Assembly (NCBI GenBank): GCA_949752795.1
Contig: OX457062.1
Location: 93,919,777 to 93,983,776, forward strand
Direction of reading: 5' to 3'
From: Hyperoodon ampullatus
Lineage: Eukaryota; Chordata; Mammalia; Artiodactyla; Ziphiidae
Length of the DNA stretch: 64,000 nt
Part shown: in pieces, positions 1 through 11,175 of the stretch
Position numbering within the stretch: position 1 is the first letter of the stretch
Layout of the letters: each line of letters opens with the position of its first letter
Notes under the pieces: model-generated
What the model was told of the DNA's origin: nothing
What the model saw: the letters and a program-made list of their open reading frames with translations, nothing else
Database searches by the model: none
Position numbers and translations under genes: made by a program

Positions 1-510
1 CATTCTAAAAGTGAAAAGCTGAAAATGACCGAGTCCCTACATGATCTTGCCACCACTCTGCCTGCCAAACACCTGCCTTGCTTCATCTCCCACCGCTGTC
101 TCCCTCACCCTGCACTCTCTAACCACAGCACGCCTGCCCCTGCCTCACAGCCTGGGCGCTATTCTTCTCTGCTGGAACACGCTACTTCCAGGTACCCACA
201 CGGCTTCTTCCTTCACTTCCCTTGGATCTCTGCTCACATGCTACCTCCCGAGAGGCCTTCCTCCCTGATCACCTTGTCTGCCCCCATTACCCTCTGCCCC
301 TCAGTGTGACTTATTTTTCCTCCTAATTCTTACTCTCTGACATCCATTTATCTGTTAACTCATTTACAGTTAGTTACTCTTTCCCCAAGTAGTGCTTAAG
401 CATCATGACAATGGTGGATTTTTCCGTGTTTTATTCCAGGCTATATCTCCCAGCACCTAGGATAGGGTGTGGCATACAGTAGATTCGGTATTTATTTATT
501 GCATGAAAGA
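1..510 (+). repeat. L2 LINE 3' region
   Basis: The sequence has the C/T-rich body and the closing pattern of old L2 elements (cagcacctaggatag, then tattgcatgaaag). Strongly diverged. It lies in the intron after the last exon seen. Boundaries approximate. Confidence 0.55.
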
Positions 511-517
511 ACAGATA

Positions 518-520
<3 letters not shown>

Positions 521-581
<61 letters not shown>
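521..581 (+). repeat. (CA)n microsatellite, about 30 units
   Basis: Uninterrupted CA dinucleotides. In the ARHGEF12 transcript this is (UG)n starting 94 nt after the GC donor of the 676-1146 exon. Confidence 0.97.
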
Positions 582-584
<3 letters not shown>

Positions 585-669
585 AGAATGCTTGGATACC
601 CGAGCGACATCCATTTCAGCACATAGGACAAATAACAATGATTGAAATCAAAGTTTAAATGTGAAAGGA

Positions 670-675
670 ACTTGC
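670..675 (-). other. GC splice donor (gcaagt) of C-terminal exon
   Basis: Minus-strand reading is TCAG/gcaagt. The only alternative GT, inside the same motif, would add two residues and change phase. The partner acceptor is outside the window. Confidence 0.85.
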
Positions 676-1146
676 CTGAGATGCGCAAATTAACATCCTT
701 CTCTTCCTTTTTAACTGCTCCATCACCTTCTGATGGATTATCATCACTATGTGCTTCACGGGCATCAAAAAAGTGCTCTCCACTCTCATCAAGACCCCCT
801 TCTGGCTCTGCGGGAGGCATCTCTGGGGTCATAATCATGTGGTCCATTACTAAAATGTTACTTGCCTGGCTCTCTTGGAATGCCAGTACCACTGAATCCC
901 GTGCAGCAGAAGATTCAGTTGAAGTCCGTGGACTGTAACAAGTTGAAATGTCACCAGTTCCAGTTCTAAAGGGCATCTGTCCTTCACAAGGATGATAGGC
1001 CTTAATATTTTCAGGGTTCTGGGTTCCACTGTCTGCCTGCACCCCCAGAGAGGCTGTCCTGCATCTTGGGAAATGTGGCCAGTCTTCCTGAATGCTCTTC
1101 TCAGCCAAACCCAGCTGTTGTACCAGCAACTGCTTCAACAAACCCA
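676..1146 (-). CDS. ARHGEF12: ARHGEF12 long exon: C-terminal tail; GC donor
   Basis: Encodes LGLLKQLLVQQLGLAEKS to EKDVNLRIS, about residues 1256-1412. Ser/Thr- and acidic-rich, with a conserved stretch ASNILVMDHMIMTPEMP. Acceptor cttctag/TG completes Leu. The exon ends ATCTCAG followed by gcaagt, a GC donor; the frame continues with a split Gly codon in an exon beyond the left edge. 471 nt. Open frame continues into the (TG)n of the intron but that is not coding. Confidence 0.95.
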
Positions 1147-2369
1147 CTAGAAGATGTAGGAAGGGGGGAAAAACACACGCATTCACAACTATACCCTCAA
1201 ACGGACAGAATTAAATTGGAGGACTTATCAATTCTCTCTTAAAGTAAGTACCTTTTTAGTAACATACAGGCAAAAATATTAATTTCATACAGTCATTTTT
1301 TGTTTTGAGAAATGAAATACAACACCATCTAGAGAAAATTTAACATCAAACTTGACTTTAAAAAAATTTAAGAATTCTCAGTGGGGATTCTCTTATTATT
1401 CTCCTATATGCCTACCTCTCCACATTTTCTACCATATAACTGGAATAATACCCCAAAGGTACTTCTTAAAAGGATGTTGAAAAGCCGTGTTAATCTAGAC
1501 AAAAGAACCTGAAAGTTCTGCTTTTTCCAGAAGCAGACACTATCTACATAGGCATTATATTTTTCTAATTTTATTAGACACAGAGAACATTTATTTTATC
1601 ATCTATAATAACCCAAAGAATCTCCTTAAATGGTGAAGAAGAAAATAAAACTGCCCTGTAAATTTAATTCCGATGTTTGGTAGCATGCATAATTTCAAAG
1701 GATAAGGAAATATTTATTAGTTTTTAAAAATGACCTCACTAGTACCACAGCTTCCTTTGGTTGTTGAATATAGAATGGATTTAATTTTAAATGGGCAAGT
1801 GCATGCTGTGAGGTCACTCACACAATGAGAGGGACACTGGGACAATGTCAGTGGAACCATCAGAAATCATTACCAATGTTAACTCTCTCTGAGTCTAGAA
1901 TAAATTAGGTTTTAAAGAACTTGACCAATTCCGTACTTTCAACTCGGCCTTAATTTCTATCTTCTGTCTCTTTAAATAAAGTTTCCACATAGGTTTGGGT
2001 CTTTGACCCTCCTTCTTTTTGCTCTGCAGTCACTTCCTGAGAGACGCTATGAATACTTATGGCTTTGACACTCAGATCCATCTCTCTCCCTGACCTCCTC
2101 CAAAATTCCAGTCTTAAAACTCTCAACTTCCAGCTCATCCTTCCTCTTAAATGGCTTGCCATTCATTACCATAATCTCAACATGTTTTAAAAGTAAGCCC
2201 ATAATCTATGGCAAAGAAAAGAAGGAAAAAAGAAAGTGTAGCAGTGGTGGTCTCTTCTAATTTTTATTTCTGACAAAAATACTGAAATTATCTCTAAATA
2301 GTCCCTTACCTTTGCCCTCACAACCAAAGAAGTCAATTGTTTTAAGTATCTGTTGGTTTCACACTTTAT
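1147..2369. other. Intron, no recognised element
   Basis: AT-rich unique-looking intron sequence between the exons at 676-1146 and 3324-3557. I see no gene or repeat that I can name. Confidence 0.5.
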
Positions 2370-3310
2370 TTTTATTCTTCTAACACCATTCTAGCCCAAA
2401 CCCTTTTAGCCTCAAGCCCAGACCACCCCACTCCAACTCTATTCCCATTCAAATCCTTTCGCAGCTCTCAGCCGGAGTAATCTTTTTCCATTAGTCATAC
2501 ACCCTAGCTTAGCAACTTCAAATGCTTCTTACTCTGCAGCTAAAGCAATCATTCTCAGCCTTTTTCCCACCTCCAATACACCTGAGATGTGTGATCCACT
2601 CCCATTTGTAGCAGTGGTTCTCAACCAGGCTGGAGAGGGAGTGGGTGGCTAACGAAGTGGCAAGGACCACCCCTTCGTGTGTGTGTGCGCACGCGTGTGT
2701 GCGTGTGTGTGTGTGCATGTGCGAGTGCGTGTGCAAGAAGGATGGGTCGTGGTGAAGAATACTACAATCTCCACAAGAAAACAGAAGAATATCTGTAGCC
2801 TGAAGAAGTCCTCAAAACCCTGCAGCCTGCCACCCTTCATGTGCGGAGGACTCAACCTGCTCTTCAAGGTCCATAACAGCCGGGCTCAACACGCATCCTC
2901 CACCTTTCTAACCTTGTCCGCCGTGACTCCTTTAGCTTGTGCGGTCTGCCCCAGGCCAGCTGCCCTACCCACTGCTCTCTGAACACCCTCAGAGCTTTTG
3001 CCTCTGTGTTTTGGTCCTATTTGGTCCTACCATTTTTCTTGTCTGACTAACTTCTATATATTCTGCTAAATACCTATCTGAATCTTACCCATTCTTCAAG
3101 GCAATAATCACATCTCTCTTGTTTTCTAATGCCTCCCTTCTCTGGTCACGCCAACCAGATCAATTTTGACATACCTATAATGTTTTTTTACTTAATAAGG
3201 TGAGGGAAAGTTTTCTCTCATCTTCCCAACTAGATTGTAAAATTCTTGAAGGAAAAATTCATGGTACATTATAAAACTCTGGTGCTTAATAAGTATCTGT
3301 ATTAACTTAT
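2370..3310 (+). repeat. L2-like LINE remnant with internal (GT)n tract
   Basis: C/T-rich L2-type 3' sequence ending in cttgaaggaaaaattcatgg and gcttaataagtatctg. It is interrupted at about 2535-2830 by other sequence holding an imperfect (GT)n run at 2674-2730 with the MER5-like phrase cagtggttctcaaccaggct at 2613. Boundaries approximate. Confidence 0.45.
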
Positions 3311-3323
3311 GAATAAAACTTAC

Positions 3324-3557
3324 AATTCCTTAGTGCATCCAACGCCCACCGTTCTTCTGAGACAGGCAAGTGTGGATCTGGGATTGTGATTTGATAACTG
3401 ACTCCAACTTCCTTTAGAGTTCCATCTGCATGCTGCTCCTTTGCAAACTGTCTCTCAGCCACAAAGAGATCATCCACCTCTGATTTCCCAGAGGTATCCA
3501 GTGAATGAGATTGAGGTTTTGACGACATTAAAGGAGACTCTAATCCCAAATCTCTGT
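3324..3557 (-). CDS. ARHGEF12: ARHGEF12 exon: C-terminal regulatory tail, first part
   Basis: Encodes RDLGLESPLMSSKPQSHSL then LFVAERQFAKEQHADGTLKE and LPVSEERWALDALRN, about residues 1178-1256. Acceptor gagcag/AC completes Asp; donor GAATT/gtaagt. 234 nt. The tail after PH takes part in autoinhibition and oligomerisation in RGS-RhoGEFs. Confidence 0.95.
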
Positions 3558-3853
3558 CTGCTCAATGGAACAGAAAAAGTAGAACGTTATCTTAACAAAA
3601 CTTTTAACGTGAAGCATACAGGAAATATTTGGAAAAAAATAACCGCACGAGCTACAGAGATTGTCCGCTAAGTAAAATACATGGCACTTAGTGCGGTGTG
3701 ATAATGGTACACAGAAGGCGCACAAGCAAAGTTTGTTAAAGTGAATAGCTGATGCCAGATCCTGCATAAACCAAAAGAGTTAACGTTTCTTCACATTTTA
3801 TTGAGTCATATGTAGACTCCATTCTTCCAGGTTAACTTAACAGATCAGTTTAC

Positions 3854-3933
3854 CTGGACTCTGCAGACCAGTGACTGAAATGCCATGATGTTCCACTTTT
3901 AACTTTGGAGATTCTTCTTCATCATTGTCTCCT
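3854..3933 (-). CDS. ARHGEF12: ARHGEF12 exon: post-PH acidic linker
   Basis: Encodes GDNDEEESPKLKVEHHGIS then VTGLQSP, about residues 1151-1178. Acceptor ccatag/A, donor CCAG/gtaaac. 80 nt. The EEESPK segment differs from human as I recall it. Confidence 0.93.
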
Positions 3934-4070
3934 CTATGGAAGGAAAAAAAAAAATCTTTCAGCTTCATGAGGTGCCTAAACATCAGTGCAACAAAATGTT
4001 AAGAATTATCCATTCTTTCTCTGACCAAAACCACAAAGTTGTTCCTACTCGGAAGCAAAGGCACACTCAC

Positions 4071-4157
4071 TCGCAAGGTGGTGACTGTGGCAGTGGAATT
4101 GGCTTTGTGGACTGCTCCTTCACTGATGCAGCCATCCGACAGATTAGGTCCTGCCAG
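4071..4157 (-). CDS. ARHGEF12: ARHGEF12 exon: C-terminal helix of PH domain
   Basis: Encodes WQDLICRMAASVKEQSTKP then IPLPQSPPC, about residues 1122-1151; WQDLI lies in the closing PH helix. The acceptor is ctgcag/C, chosen over the downstream ggcag/GACC because only it supplies Trp-Gln and the correct phase. Donor GCGA/gtgagt. 87 nt. Confidence 0.93.
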
Positions 4158-4638
4158 CTGCAGGAAGTTTGAAAAGAATACAAAACACAGGAGGGAAAGG
4201 AAAAAGAAACACACTTTAAATACACTCAGAAAGCAAAAATAAAAACTAACAAACCATACCAGAAGCCAAACCAAACCAACAGTCATAAAACACTATTTCT
4301 GCCAGAGAATATCTTTATCTTGGTGACATACTAATAAGTAGAGATTATAAAACCTAACAACATTATGGATACACTACCCATGAAAAAAACTTCACGACAC
4401 TTCTGAGAATTTTTTCTTTAGGAAAGATACTTTCAATAGGATAGAACCAAAATAAGAGAGATCCATCTAAAAAGGAACAAATTCTTAGAAGAACACCTCT
4501 CAAAGAATATAGAGGAAGTACGTGTTTCCACATAGTTTTTGGTTTTCAAAGTTCTTTTACAAAAGCAGTTAAATTGTGGAATATTATATTCAGGATAATA
4601 AAACATATTAGAGCAAGGTAGCTATATCCAGTACATAC

Positions 4639-4726
4639 ACAGTCTTTTCAGAAACTGTCTGTGCCACCAGTTCATAAATTTGGGCTCCATTGTCAGACAT
4701 GGAGATGACGAATAAAGCTTTGTTAT
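4639..4726 (-). CDS. ARHGEF12: ARHGEF12 exon: PH domain
   Basis: Encodes NKALFVISMSDNGAQIYELV then AQTVSEKT, about residues 1093-1122. In RGS-RhoGEFs a hydrophobic patch on the PH domain contacts RhoA-GTP and gives positive feedback. Acceptor cccag/AT, donor ACTGT/gtatgt. 88 nt. Confidence 0.95.
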
Positions 4727-5575
4727 CTGGGAAAACAAGACAAAAATTACTCTAACAATATGACTCACAGAGGCTGGGAAAGATGTTTCTAGGGTCCCGG
4801 TATTATTCTGCATCTTAATCTAGGTAAAGGTTACACCTGATCACTTTGTAAACACACATTCACTTTGTAAAACCCATCAAACTATAACTTAAAATTTGTG
4901 CACATCATTGTATGTTATACTATATATAATATACTTTAATAAAACAAAGATTATAAAAGCTAGCACTAATTCCACAGTAATTTATTAAAAACAAGAAAGT
5001 GTCAATGTATCTAAATGACTGAACTACAAACACTATTGCTCTTTTTGCATTTATTCTGAATTGCCCTTTTGCTAAACGGTTAGTAACATTCAGTGGGTGT
5101 TGGAGAAAAGAGGTCATACATTTATCTTACCACTATGGAACTAACAAGTTTTAAAAGGGATCTCCTTATTAGTACAGTTAATATGTAACTTCCTAACTGA
5201 AACTGATTTTTAAAAACCTAAACCATACCTACTTCTTCAGTTTTTGCCTTTTCCCCACGATATCAAAAAATGAAACCTTTTCAATGGGATTACCTCCAAT
5301 TTACTGTCTTCACGAGTGTCATCAATGATTTGAACGTGACATAAAGATAAAAGTAATATGCAGAAAATTTTCAAATGCAGAAAAGTATCCAGAGAATCTA
5401 AGCATCCTGAATAATTTTGGGGTATTCACGTTCTAAGCAGTAAATAAATTTCATTTAATCTGTATAAGAATATAAAAGGAACAAAACTCTACGCCAGTTG
5501 TGCTACTTCAACGACACTGAGTATCTTAATGCAACGTTACGATGAACCTGGAGGTTAGCGTCATTCAGCAGACAT

Positions 5576-5581
5576 ACTTGC
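5576..5581 (-). other. GC splice donor (gcaagt) of PH exon
   Basis: Minus-strand reading is ACAG/gcaagt, the textbook GC-donor consensus. The phase is fixed by Asp (G/AT) shared with the exon at 4639-4726. Confidence 0.9.
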
Positions 5582-5749
5582 CTGTGGCCACTTGTCGAAC
5601 CAACACTGTATTCAACTTGATGACAGGGCTAAATGTGTGTTTGCTATCACCTGTAGATGCCAGAATCTTACTATGACACCTTAACACCAGTCTATCATCC
5701 TGCTTTTGTAACAATACAAGAATATCTTCCAGCAGCAAAGTGTACAGAT
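5582..5749 (-). CDS. ARHGEF12: ARHGEF12 exon: PH domain core; GC donor
   Basis: Encodes LYTLLLEDILVLLQKQDDRL then FSPVIKLNTVLVRQVAT, about residues 1037-1092. The acceptor is ttctag/AT. The exon ends ACAG, followed by gcaagt, a GC donor in a perfect consensus context; the next exon supplies AT to finish Asp. 168 nt. Confidence 0.95.
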
Positions 5750-6277
5750 CTAGAAATAAAAATGTAGGAGAGGTGATTAGTACAGAAATTGAGATGTGTT
5801 TTATAAACTTTATGACAGTTTGACATCAAAAACTGATTTCTGTTAAATCTAGTAAAATTTAAAAATGTACTTGCTATTGTATTTTTTTATTTCATTTTTT
5901 AATAATTCATTTTTAATGTATTACACCAAAGTGTCAGCTTGTGACTGACAAGAGATAAAAAACACTGGTTCTTCACCACAGATAGTTTGAGATACAGTGG
6001 TTTAAAGGAAGCTGAGACTCATTAGAATACAAGGATGGAGACAGGACTGAATCATGACAAAATTTTCTGCTTCATCCCTAAATGAGTATTTAGCATGCTT
6101 CACATATAATAAAATAACATAAGCAGATCTTCTGTAAATGAGTAATAACACAAAGTACCATTGCTAACTGCTGTCACTGAAAAATGTGAACGGCTACCTC
6201 TTCTCTTTGGCATAAGGAAAACTTCCTATTCTTTTCCTTTCTCCACTCTCCCCCAAACCAACAGACAGTACACCTAC

Positions 6278-6353
6278 CTATAGTTTTATCTCTATTCACC
6301 TTCCAAACCAATGGCCCTTCATGAATCATCTTCCTTTTTGTTAAATCCAAATT
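6278..6353 (-). CDS. ARHGEF12: ARHGEF12 exon: start of PH domain
   Basis: Encodes NLDLTKRKMIHEGPLVWKVN then RDKTI, about residues 1012-1036; HEGPLVWK is the first PH strand. Acceptor ttggcag, donor ATAG/gtaggt. 76 nt. Confidence 0.95.
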
Positions 6354-7478
6354 CTGCCAAAATAAAGAGAATTACACACAAATTATTTCCAAGCACTTAG
6401 TGAGATGATATTCCATTTAGTCTCCTTTCCAGAAATTCTTACTATAAAAGATACCATTTACATTCACTATTACTGATATCCGTCAACTACTGAAAATGGA
6501 ATAAAAATCAGGTTAAAGTAAGCTGCATAAAATTTTCTAGAAAGGAAAAAGCATCTTGTAGAAAAACATTCAGGAGTACTGTCTTCCAAATTTCACTCTA
6601 AACAGATGGTAATAGCTAATGAAAATGAAGCTGCAAATATTCAGCTACTAGATTCTCAACCCCTTCCTTATTTTTTCTATGAATAACTAACTAGATGAGG
6701 ATGATGTATAGCTTATCTATAAGAAGCCTCTGATCTAGGCTCTCAGTCCAAAAAAAGTTCTAAGGAATAGCATTTCACAGAAGTCCAGGTAGTACTGAGG
6801 CTTGCTCTAAATATTAATAACTTAATAAGAGAATCATCTTTTAGCATAAGTAGCTCTAGAAAAATCTCATTCTCTGGAAGTTAAGTGGCTCAGCATATTA
6901 GCATGCTTTTTGATAAGTTCTAAAAATAAATAAATAAAAGTCTATTTTAACAGCCACCAAATAAATCTGCCAGAGCAACCAGTGAAATAGTATAAGAAAG
7001 ACTTAAAATCCTAAGTTACTCAATACAAAAGCTCCATGTACTAGAAGGGGCAATTAATAAATATTTTTCTATCATTCCTGTAATGGTTTCAACTTTTATG
7101 CTTTTGAAGAGCTTCATAGAAAAATAATTATCTTCCTTTTCTCAAAAATCTGGAAAGTTCCCACAGTAAACAAACAGGCTTACTCTTATTCAAACTACAG
7201 AACACAATAAAATTAATTTTAATAATAAGTAATGTTCCTTAGTCTCCTACAAATCCTTGTCACAAAAAGTTAGTTTCACATAAAATATTCCCGTACTGAA
7301 AGACTAAAGCAATCCTCACACAGACCAAGACATTTAAAAGGAAGAAAAGAACCATAAATACAGACAATCCATGATGCAAGAACTCCTTCAGGCGATGTAT
7401 GTTCCCACTAAAATGTTAATTACCTGCCAAGTCTTTAGCAAATTTTATGTTTTAAATTATGATTAGACCATCCCTTAC

Positions 7479-7556
7479 CCTGAGCTCTTCAACATTTGGG
7501 TACTCTGACAACTTCAGATTGGAGGTATCAAGGCGACGCTGATAATCTTCTAAGCG
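7479..7556 (-). CDS. ARHGEF12: ARHGEF12 exon: DH-PH connecting helix
   Basis: Encodes RLEDYQRRLDTSNLKLSEYP then NVEELR, about residues 986-1011. 26 codons, phase 0 to 0, acceptor tttcag, donor AGG/gtaagg. Confidence 0.95.
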
Positions 7557-7589
7557 CTGAAAATGAGACAGGACACAGCTAAGGTTACT

Positions 7590-7800
7590 GCTTTGGATAT
7601 CAATGACCTCCCTGTTCCTAAATCAAATGGACACTGTACCTGCATTCTGCTGAACTCTCTGCAACATCAGACACAACCGACAACTCACTCTTCCTTAAAA
7701 CACTCCCTTCTTTTGGCTTTGGTGATATTACCCTCTCCTAACTTTCCTCCTACCTCGTTAGCTGTTCTTTTCCAATCTTCTTTTCAAACTCTCTGGCTGC
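7590..7800 (+). repeat. L2/CR1 reverse-transcriptase fragment
   Basis: The + strand translation keeps the decayed L2 polymerase pattern: an aspartate-rich start followed by THSSLKHSLL and LAVLFQSSF, with matching nucleotide phrases such as aaaacactcccttcttttggctt. Ancient and non-functional. Confidence 0.5.
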
Positions 7801-8365
7801 TAACTAGCATATATTTACTTTCTAAATATGTAAATAATGTACATGGTACAAAATTCAGAAGGTAACAGAAGGCACACAATAAACAGTAAGTCTCCCTCTA
7901 ACCCTGTCCTCTTGCCTTCCCAGCCCCAATTTTCCCTAAAGAAGAAACCTCTAATACCCATTTCTTGGGTAGCCTATGAGAAAAACTCTAAGAAAAAGGA
8001 ATACATATGGATGTAAGCACGCTTGGCTCTGTTGCATGTAGATATAGCTTTTTAAAAAGAAATATATGGTAACATAATACATTCATATGTGTATTACTCA
8101 TTCAAAAGGTAATGCAATATATTCATATACACATTTCTCTCTCTCTCTCCCTGTGTGTGTGTATCACTCATCAATATATCTTGGAGACTGTTCCACATTA
8201 GCACATAGAGAGAGAGTAGTCTATTTTTCCAGTGGCTGCGTGGTATTCAACTCTGTGAATGAACTATAGTTTCTTTAACTACACCTTACCGATGGACATG
8301 TATATTAGAATAAATTTCTAGAGAAACAACTGTTAGACTAAAGGGTATATTTTTCCGCAAGATTA
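7801..8365 (-). mobile_element. Ancient L1M-type 3' remnant
   Basis: Reverse-orientation L1 3' pattern: aagtctccctctaaccctgtcc, then atatatcttggagactgttccac and a decayed ttccattgta-like phrase, with A-rich and dinucleotide patches (CT/TG at 8143-8162). Highly diverged. Confidence 0.5.
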
Positions 8366-9195
8366 TAAAAATTTCCAAATATACAGAAAAGTCTGAATGT
8401 GTAAACACCCATATACCCACCATCTACATTCCACAACTAACATTTGCTATATTTGTTTTATCATATACCTATCCAGCTATTCATCCCTCTGTCTATCCAT
8501 CAATCCAACTTATATTTTGGACATGTCTCAAAGTAAGTTACAAATATAAGACACTTTATCTCTAAACATTTTAGCATGCATATCATTAATAAGAGTTCAA
8601 TATTTATTGACAGTTCTTTTTTTAAATTAAAATTTATATACAGTGAAATGTACACATTTTAAGTATACCTTTCCACCAGTTTTTACCAATGCATATGCCT
8701 GTGTAATCAAGCTCCTATCAAGATATGAAATATGACCATCGATCACCTCAGAAGGCTCCCTCATACTTCTTCCCTAGCTAATCTCTCTCCCCAGATCCCC
8801 AGTGACGACCATTTTTATGATTTTTTCCACCATGAATTAGTTTAGCCTTAGAAATTCACATAAATAGAATTACATATATGTACTCTTTTGTGTCTGGTTT
8901 CTTTCACTCAGTATAATGTTTGTGAGAGTCATCCATTACTGCTAGTATTACTTTATGACTATATTTACATTTGGTTTATGCTATAAACATTCCTGTACAA
9001 GTCTATGGGCACGTATCTTCATTTCTCTTGGGTAAATCACCAGGAAGAGAATTGCTGGATCAAAGAATGGATGTGTGAATACGTACATTTTTAATTTAAG
9101 TATAAATTGACAAATTGTCCTCTGGGGTTTTTATCATTTTACACTCCGAACAATACATTTGGAAGTTCCCGTTTTTCTACAGCCTCACCAACAGA
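8366..9195 (-). mobile_element. Second ancient L1M-type 3' remnant
   Basis: The reverse-orientation L1 signature reads ctcttttgtgtctggtttctttcactcagtataatg (8882-8917), then aacattcctgtacaagtc, agagaattgctgga and tacagcctcaccaac. It is a different subfamily from the adjacent remnant. Confidence 0.6.
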
Positions 9196-9405
9196 GTGAA
9201 TGAATAAGCAAACAAACAGCTAGAGATACTCAAAAAAGCCAAATACAACTCTGATGTTCTATCCCAAATTGATCTGGACCCACCTACTACATGAATAGCT
9301 AACAAATATCCCGCCCTTCAATTATGTAGTAACAGATTCCAGGTAACACTAATTTAATATTCTTATTCTCACTGTCATCCTGTCTTCTTGCTTTTTCCTT
9401 CTTAC

Positions 9406-9506
9406 CTGCTTGTTTTCTGCCTCCTTAACAGCCTGATTTACATAATTTAAGATCTGACGACAGTGATCTGCAGCTCTCTTCACCTTCTCCCTTTCTGTTG
9501 GCCATT
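9406..9506 (-). CDS. ARHGEF12: ARHGEF12 exon: end of DH domain
   Basis: Encodes EWPTEREKVKRAADHCRQIL then NYVNQAVKEAENKQ, about residues 952-985, the last DH helix leading to the PH domain. Acceptor atttag/AA, donor CAG/gtaaga. 101 nt. Confidence 0.95.
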
Positions 9507-9628
9507 CTAAATACGGCAAAGAAATCCAAAATGAAAAATGGAGGAAATAAGAAAAGAATGTAAGTATATACATAAATGAGATACCACTTTATTTCAACAG
9601 TTATAAAAGCATAGTAAGACTTTGAATA

Positions 9629-9939
9629 GTTTATTTATTTATTTTAACTTTTATTTATTTATTTTTTATTTTTGGCTGCATTGGGTCTTCGTTGCTGTGC
9701 ACGGGCTTTCTCTAGTTGCAGCGTGTGGGCTTCTCATTGCGGTGGTTTCTCTTGTTGCGGAGCACAGGCCCTAGGTGCACGGGCTTCAGTAGTTGTGGCA
9801 TGTGGGCTCAGTAGTTGTGGCTCGCAGGCTCTAGAGCACAGGCTCAGTGGTTGTGGCACACGGGCATAGCTGCTCCGTGGCACATGGGATCTTCCCGGAC
9901 CAGGGATCGAACCTGTGTCCCCTGCATTGGCAGGTGGAT

Positions 9940-9972
<33 letters not shown>

Positions 9973-10202
9973 GGTATGCGGGCCTCTCACTGTTGTGGCC
10001 TCTCCCGTTGCGGAGCACAGGCTCCGGACGCGCAGGCTCAGCGGCCATGGCTCACGGACCCAGCCGCTCCGCGGCATGTGGGATCTTCCCGGATCGGGGC
10101 ACGAACCCATGTCCCCTGCATCGGCAGGCGGACTCTCAACCACTGCGCCACCAGGGAAGCCCGGCAGGTGGATTCTTAACTACTGTGCCACCAGGGAAGT
10201 CC
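9629..10202 (-). mobile_element. Long-form CHR SINE, interrupted
   Basis: tRNA-Glu-derived CHR SINE in minus orientation: A-rich tail at left (9629-9672), head ccaccagggaagtcc at right. Flanked by aagactttgaata (9616-9628) and aagaccttgaata (10203-10215), a target duplication with one mismatch. Split by the younger SINE at 9944-10162. Confidence 0.88.
9944..10162 (-). mobile_element. Short-form CHR SINE nested in another CHR SINE
   Basis: Poly-T at left, then gcggtatgcgggcctc to ccaccagggaagccc. A perfect 15-bp target duplication, ggcaggtggattctt, lies at 9929-9943 and 10163-10177, inside the older element. Confidence 0.92.
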
Positions 10203-11004
10203 AAGACCTTGAATATTTTTATACCAGGCTAAAATCCTACAGCAGAATCTCAATTCAGATAGTTTTTGGACAGGTAAGACTTCTTATCATAGTACTTTAA
10301 GCATCAATACTAACCTTTAAAAAGAAACCAAATCCAAGAAGAGATGCTTTATATCAAGTATCAGGCCCACCCAAAGGAGTGGGTTTCATTCACATTGTAA
10401 GCTATGTAAATGGGACCCCTTTCCCCCTATCAAAGTGCACAGCCTACATGATTATGGACAGTGGACCCATTAAACAATATATTTTGAATGATAAACAATT
10501 CAAAAAAACTTCAAAATATGTTTCTTTGAATTTGGTATTATATTAAAGAAAGAAAGTAGTTTACAACATTTGTATCATTAAAAGAAGATGAACTTCACCA
10601 AAATGTGTTGAGATTATGTTGAGGTTCTATTTTGGTAAAGAATACCAAAATCAGAATATTCGAAATTACTATCCTCCAAACAATAGTCCAACTATATTGA
10701 ATAAATATATTAAAGTATAAAAGGTAATGTGTATGAGTATTTTCAAATTCCCAGGCATAAGAAACAGGCATTTGATTGCATAGAATTATTAATGAGAACT
10801 AAGTATAAGAGCCTAAAGCTCAATTGAGAATCGCAGATTCACTTCACATTTCAAAACAGGAGAGTTGGAATGATATGCACTGGTTGGACTTAATGAAAGT
10901 ATATATGTAGATACAAAACATCTCTGCAACCCAGTATAAGCCTTCTTCAAAGCAAATATGATATATGCTAGAGGAAGTATTGGTAAACAATTTTTGTACA
11001 CTTT

Positions 11005-11175
11005 ATAGGCCATATGGTCTTTGTCACAACTACTCAGCTCTGCTGCTGTATTACAAAAGTAGTCAGAGACAACATTTCAACAAGTGAGTATGACTATGTT
11101 CCAATAAAACTTTATTTACAAAAATACATGGTGAGCCAGATTTAACCCGTGATCCAGAGTTTGCTAAACCCTGTG
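11005..11175 (+). repeat. Old interspersed repeat, family not named
   Basis: Carries gtcacaactactcagctctg and tgttccaataaaactttatt, phrases shared with the copies at 11905-12735 and 50270-50480 (reverse). A common mammalian fossil repeat that I recognise by sequence but cannot name with confidence. Confidence 0.5.

Larger units (their letters stand above)
4158..7478. other. Introns of the PH region, no recognised element
   Basis: The introns at 4158-4638, 4727-5581, 5750-6277 and 6354-7478 are AT-rich. I could not identify any repeat, RNA gene or second coding signal in them. Confidence 0.45.

Noticed and set aside
518..1186. A 222-codon minus-strand open frame covering the last visible exon
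   Set aside because: Only 676-1146 is exon. The rest is intron read-through, including the (TG)n tract translated as alternating Cys-Val.
4151..4152. Alternative acceptor ggcag/GACC for the PH C-terminal exon
   Set aside because: It would delete Trp-Gln and break phase with the upstream exon, which ends two bases into a Val codon. The ctgcag at 4158-4159 fits.
7563..7865. A + strand 100-codon open frame
   Set aside because: Its 5' two thirds is a decayed L2 reverse-transcriptase fragment in an intron; no independent gene signals.
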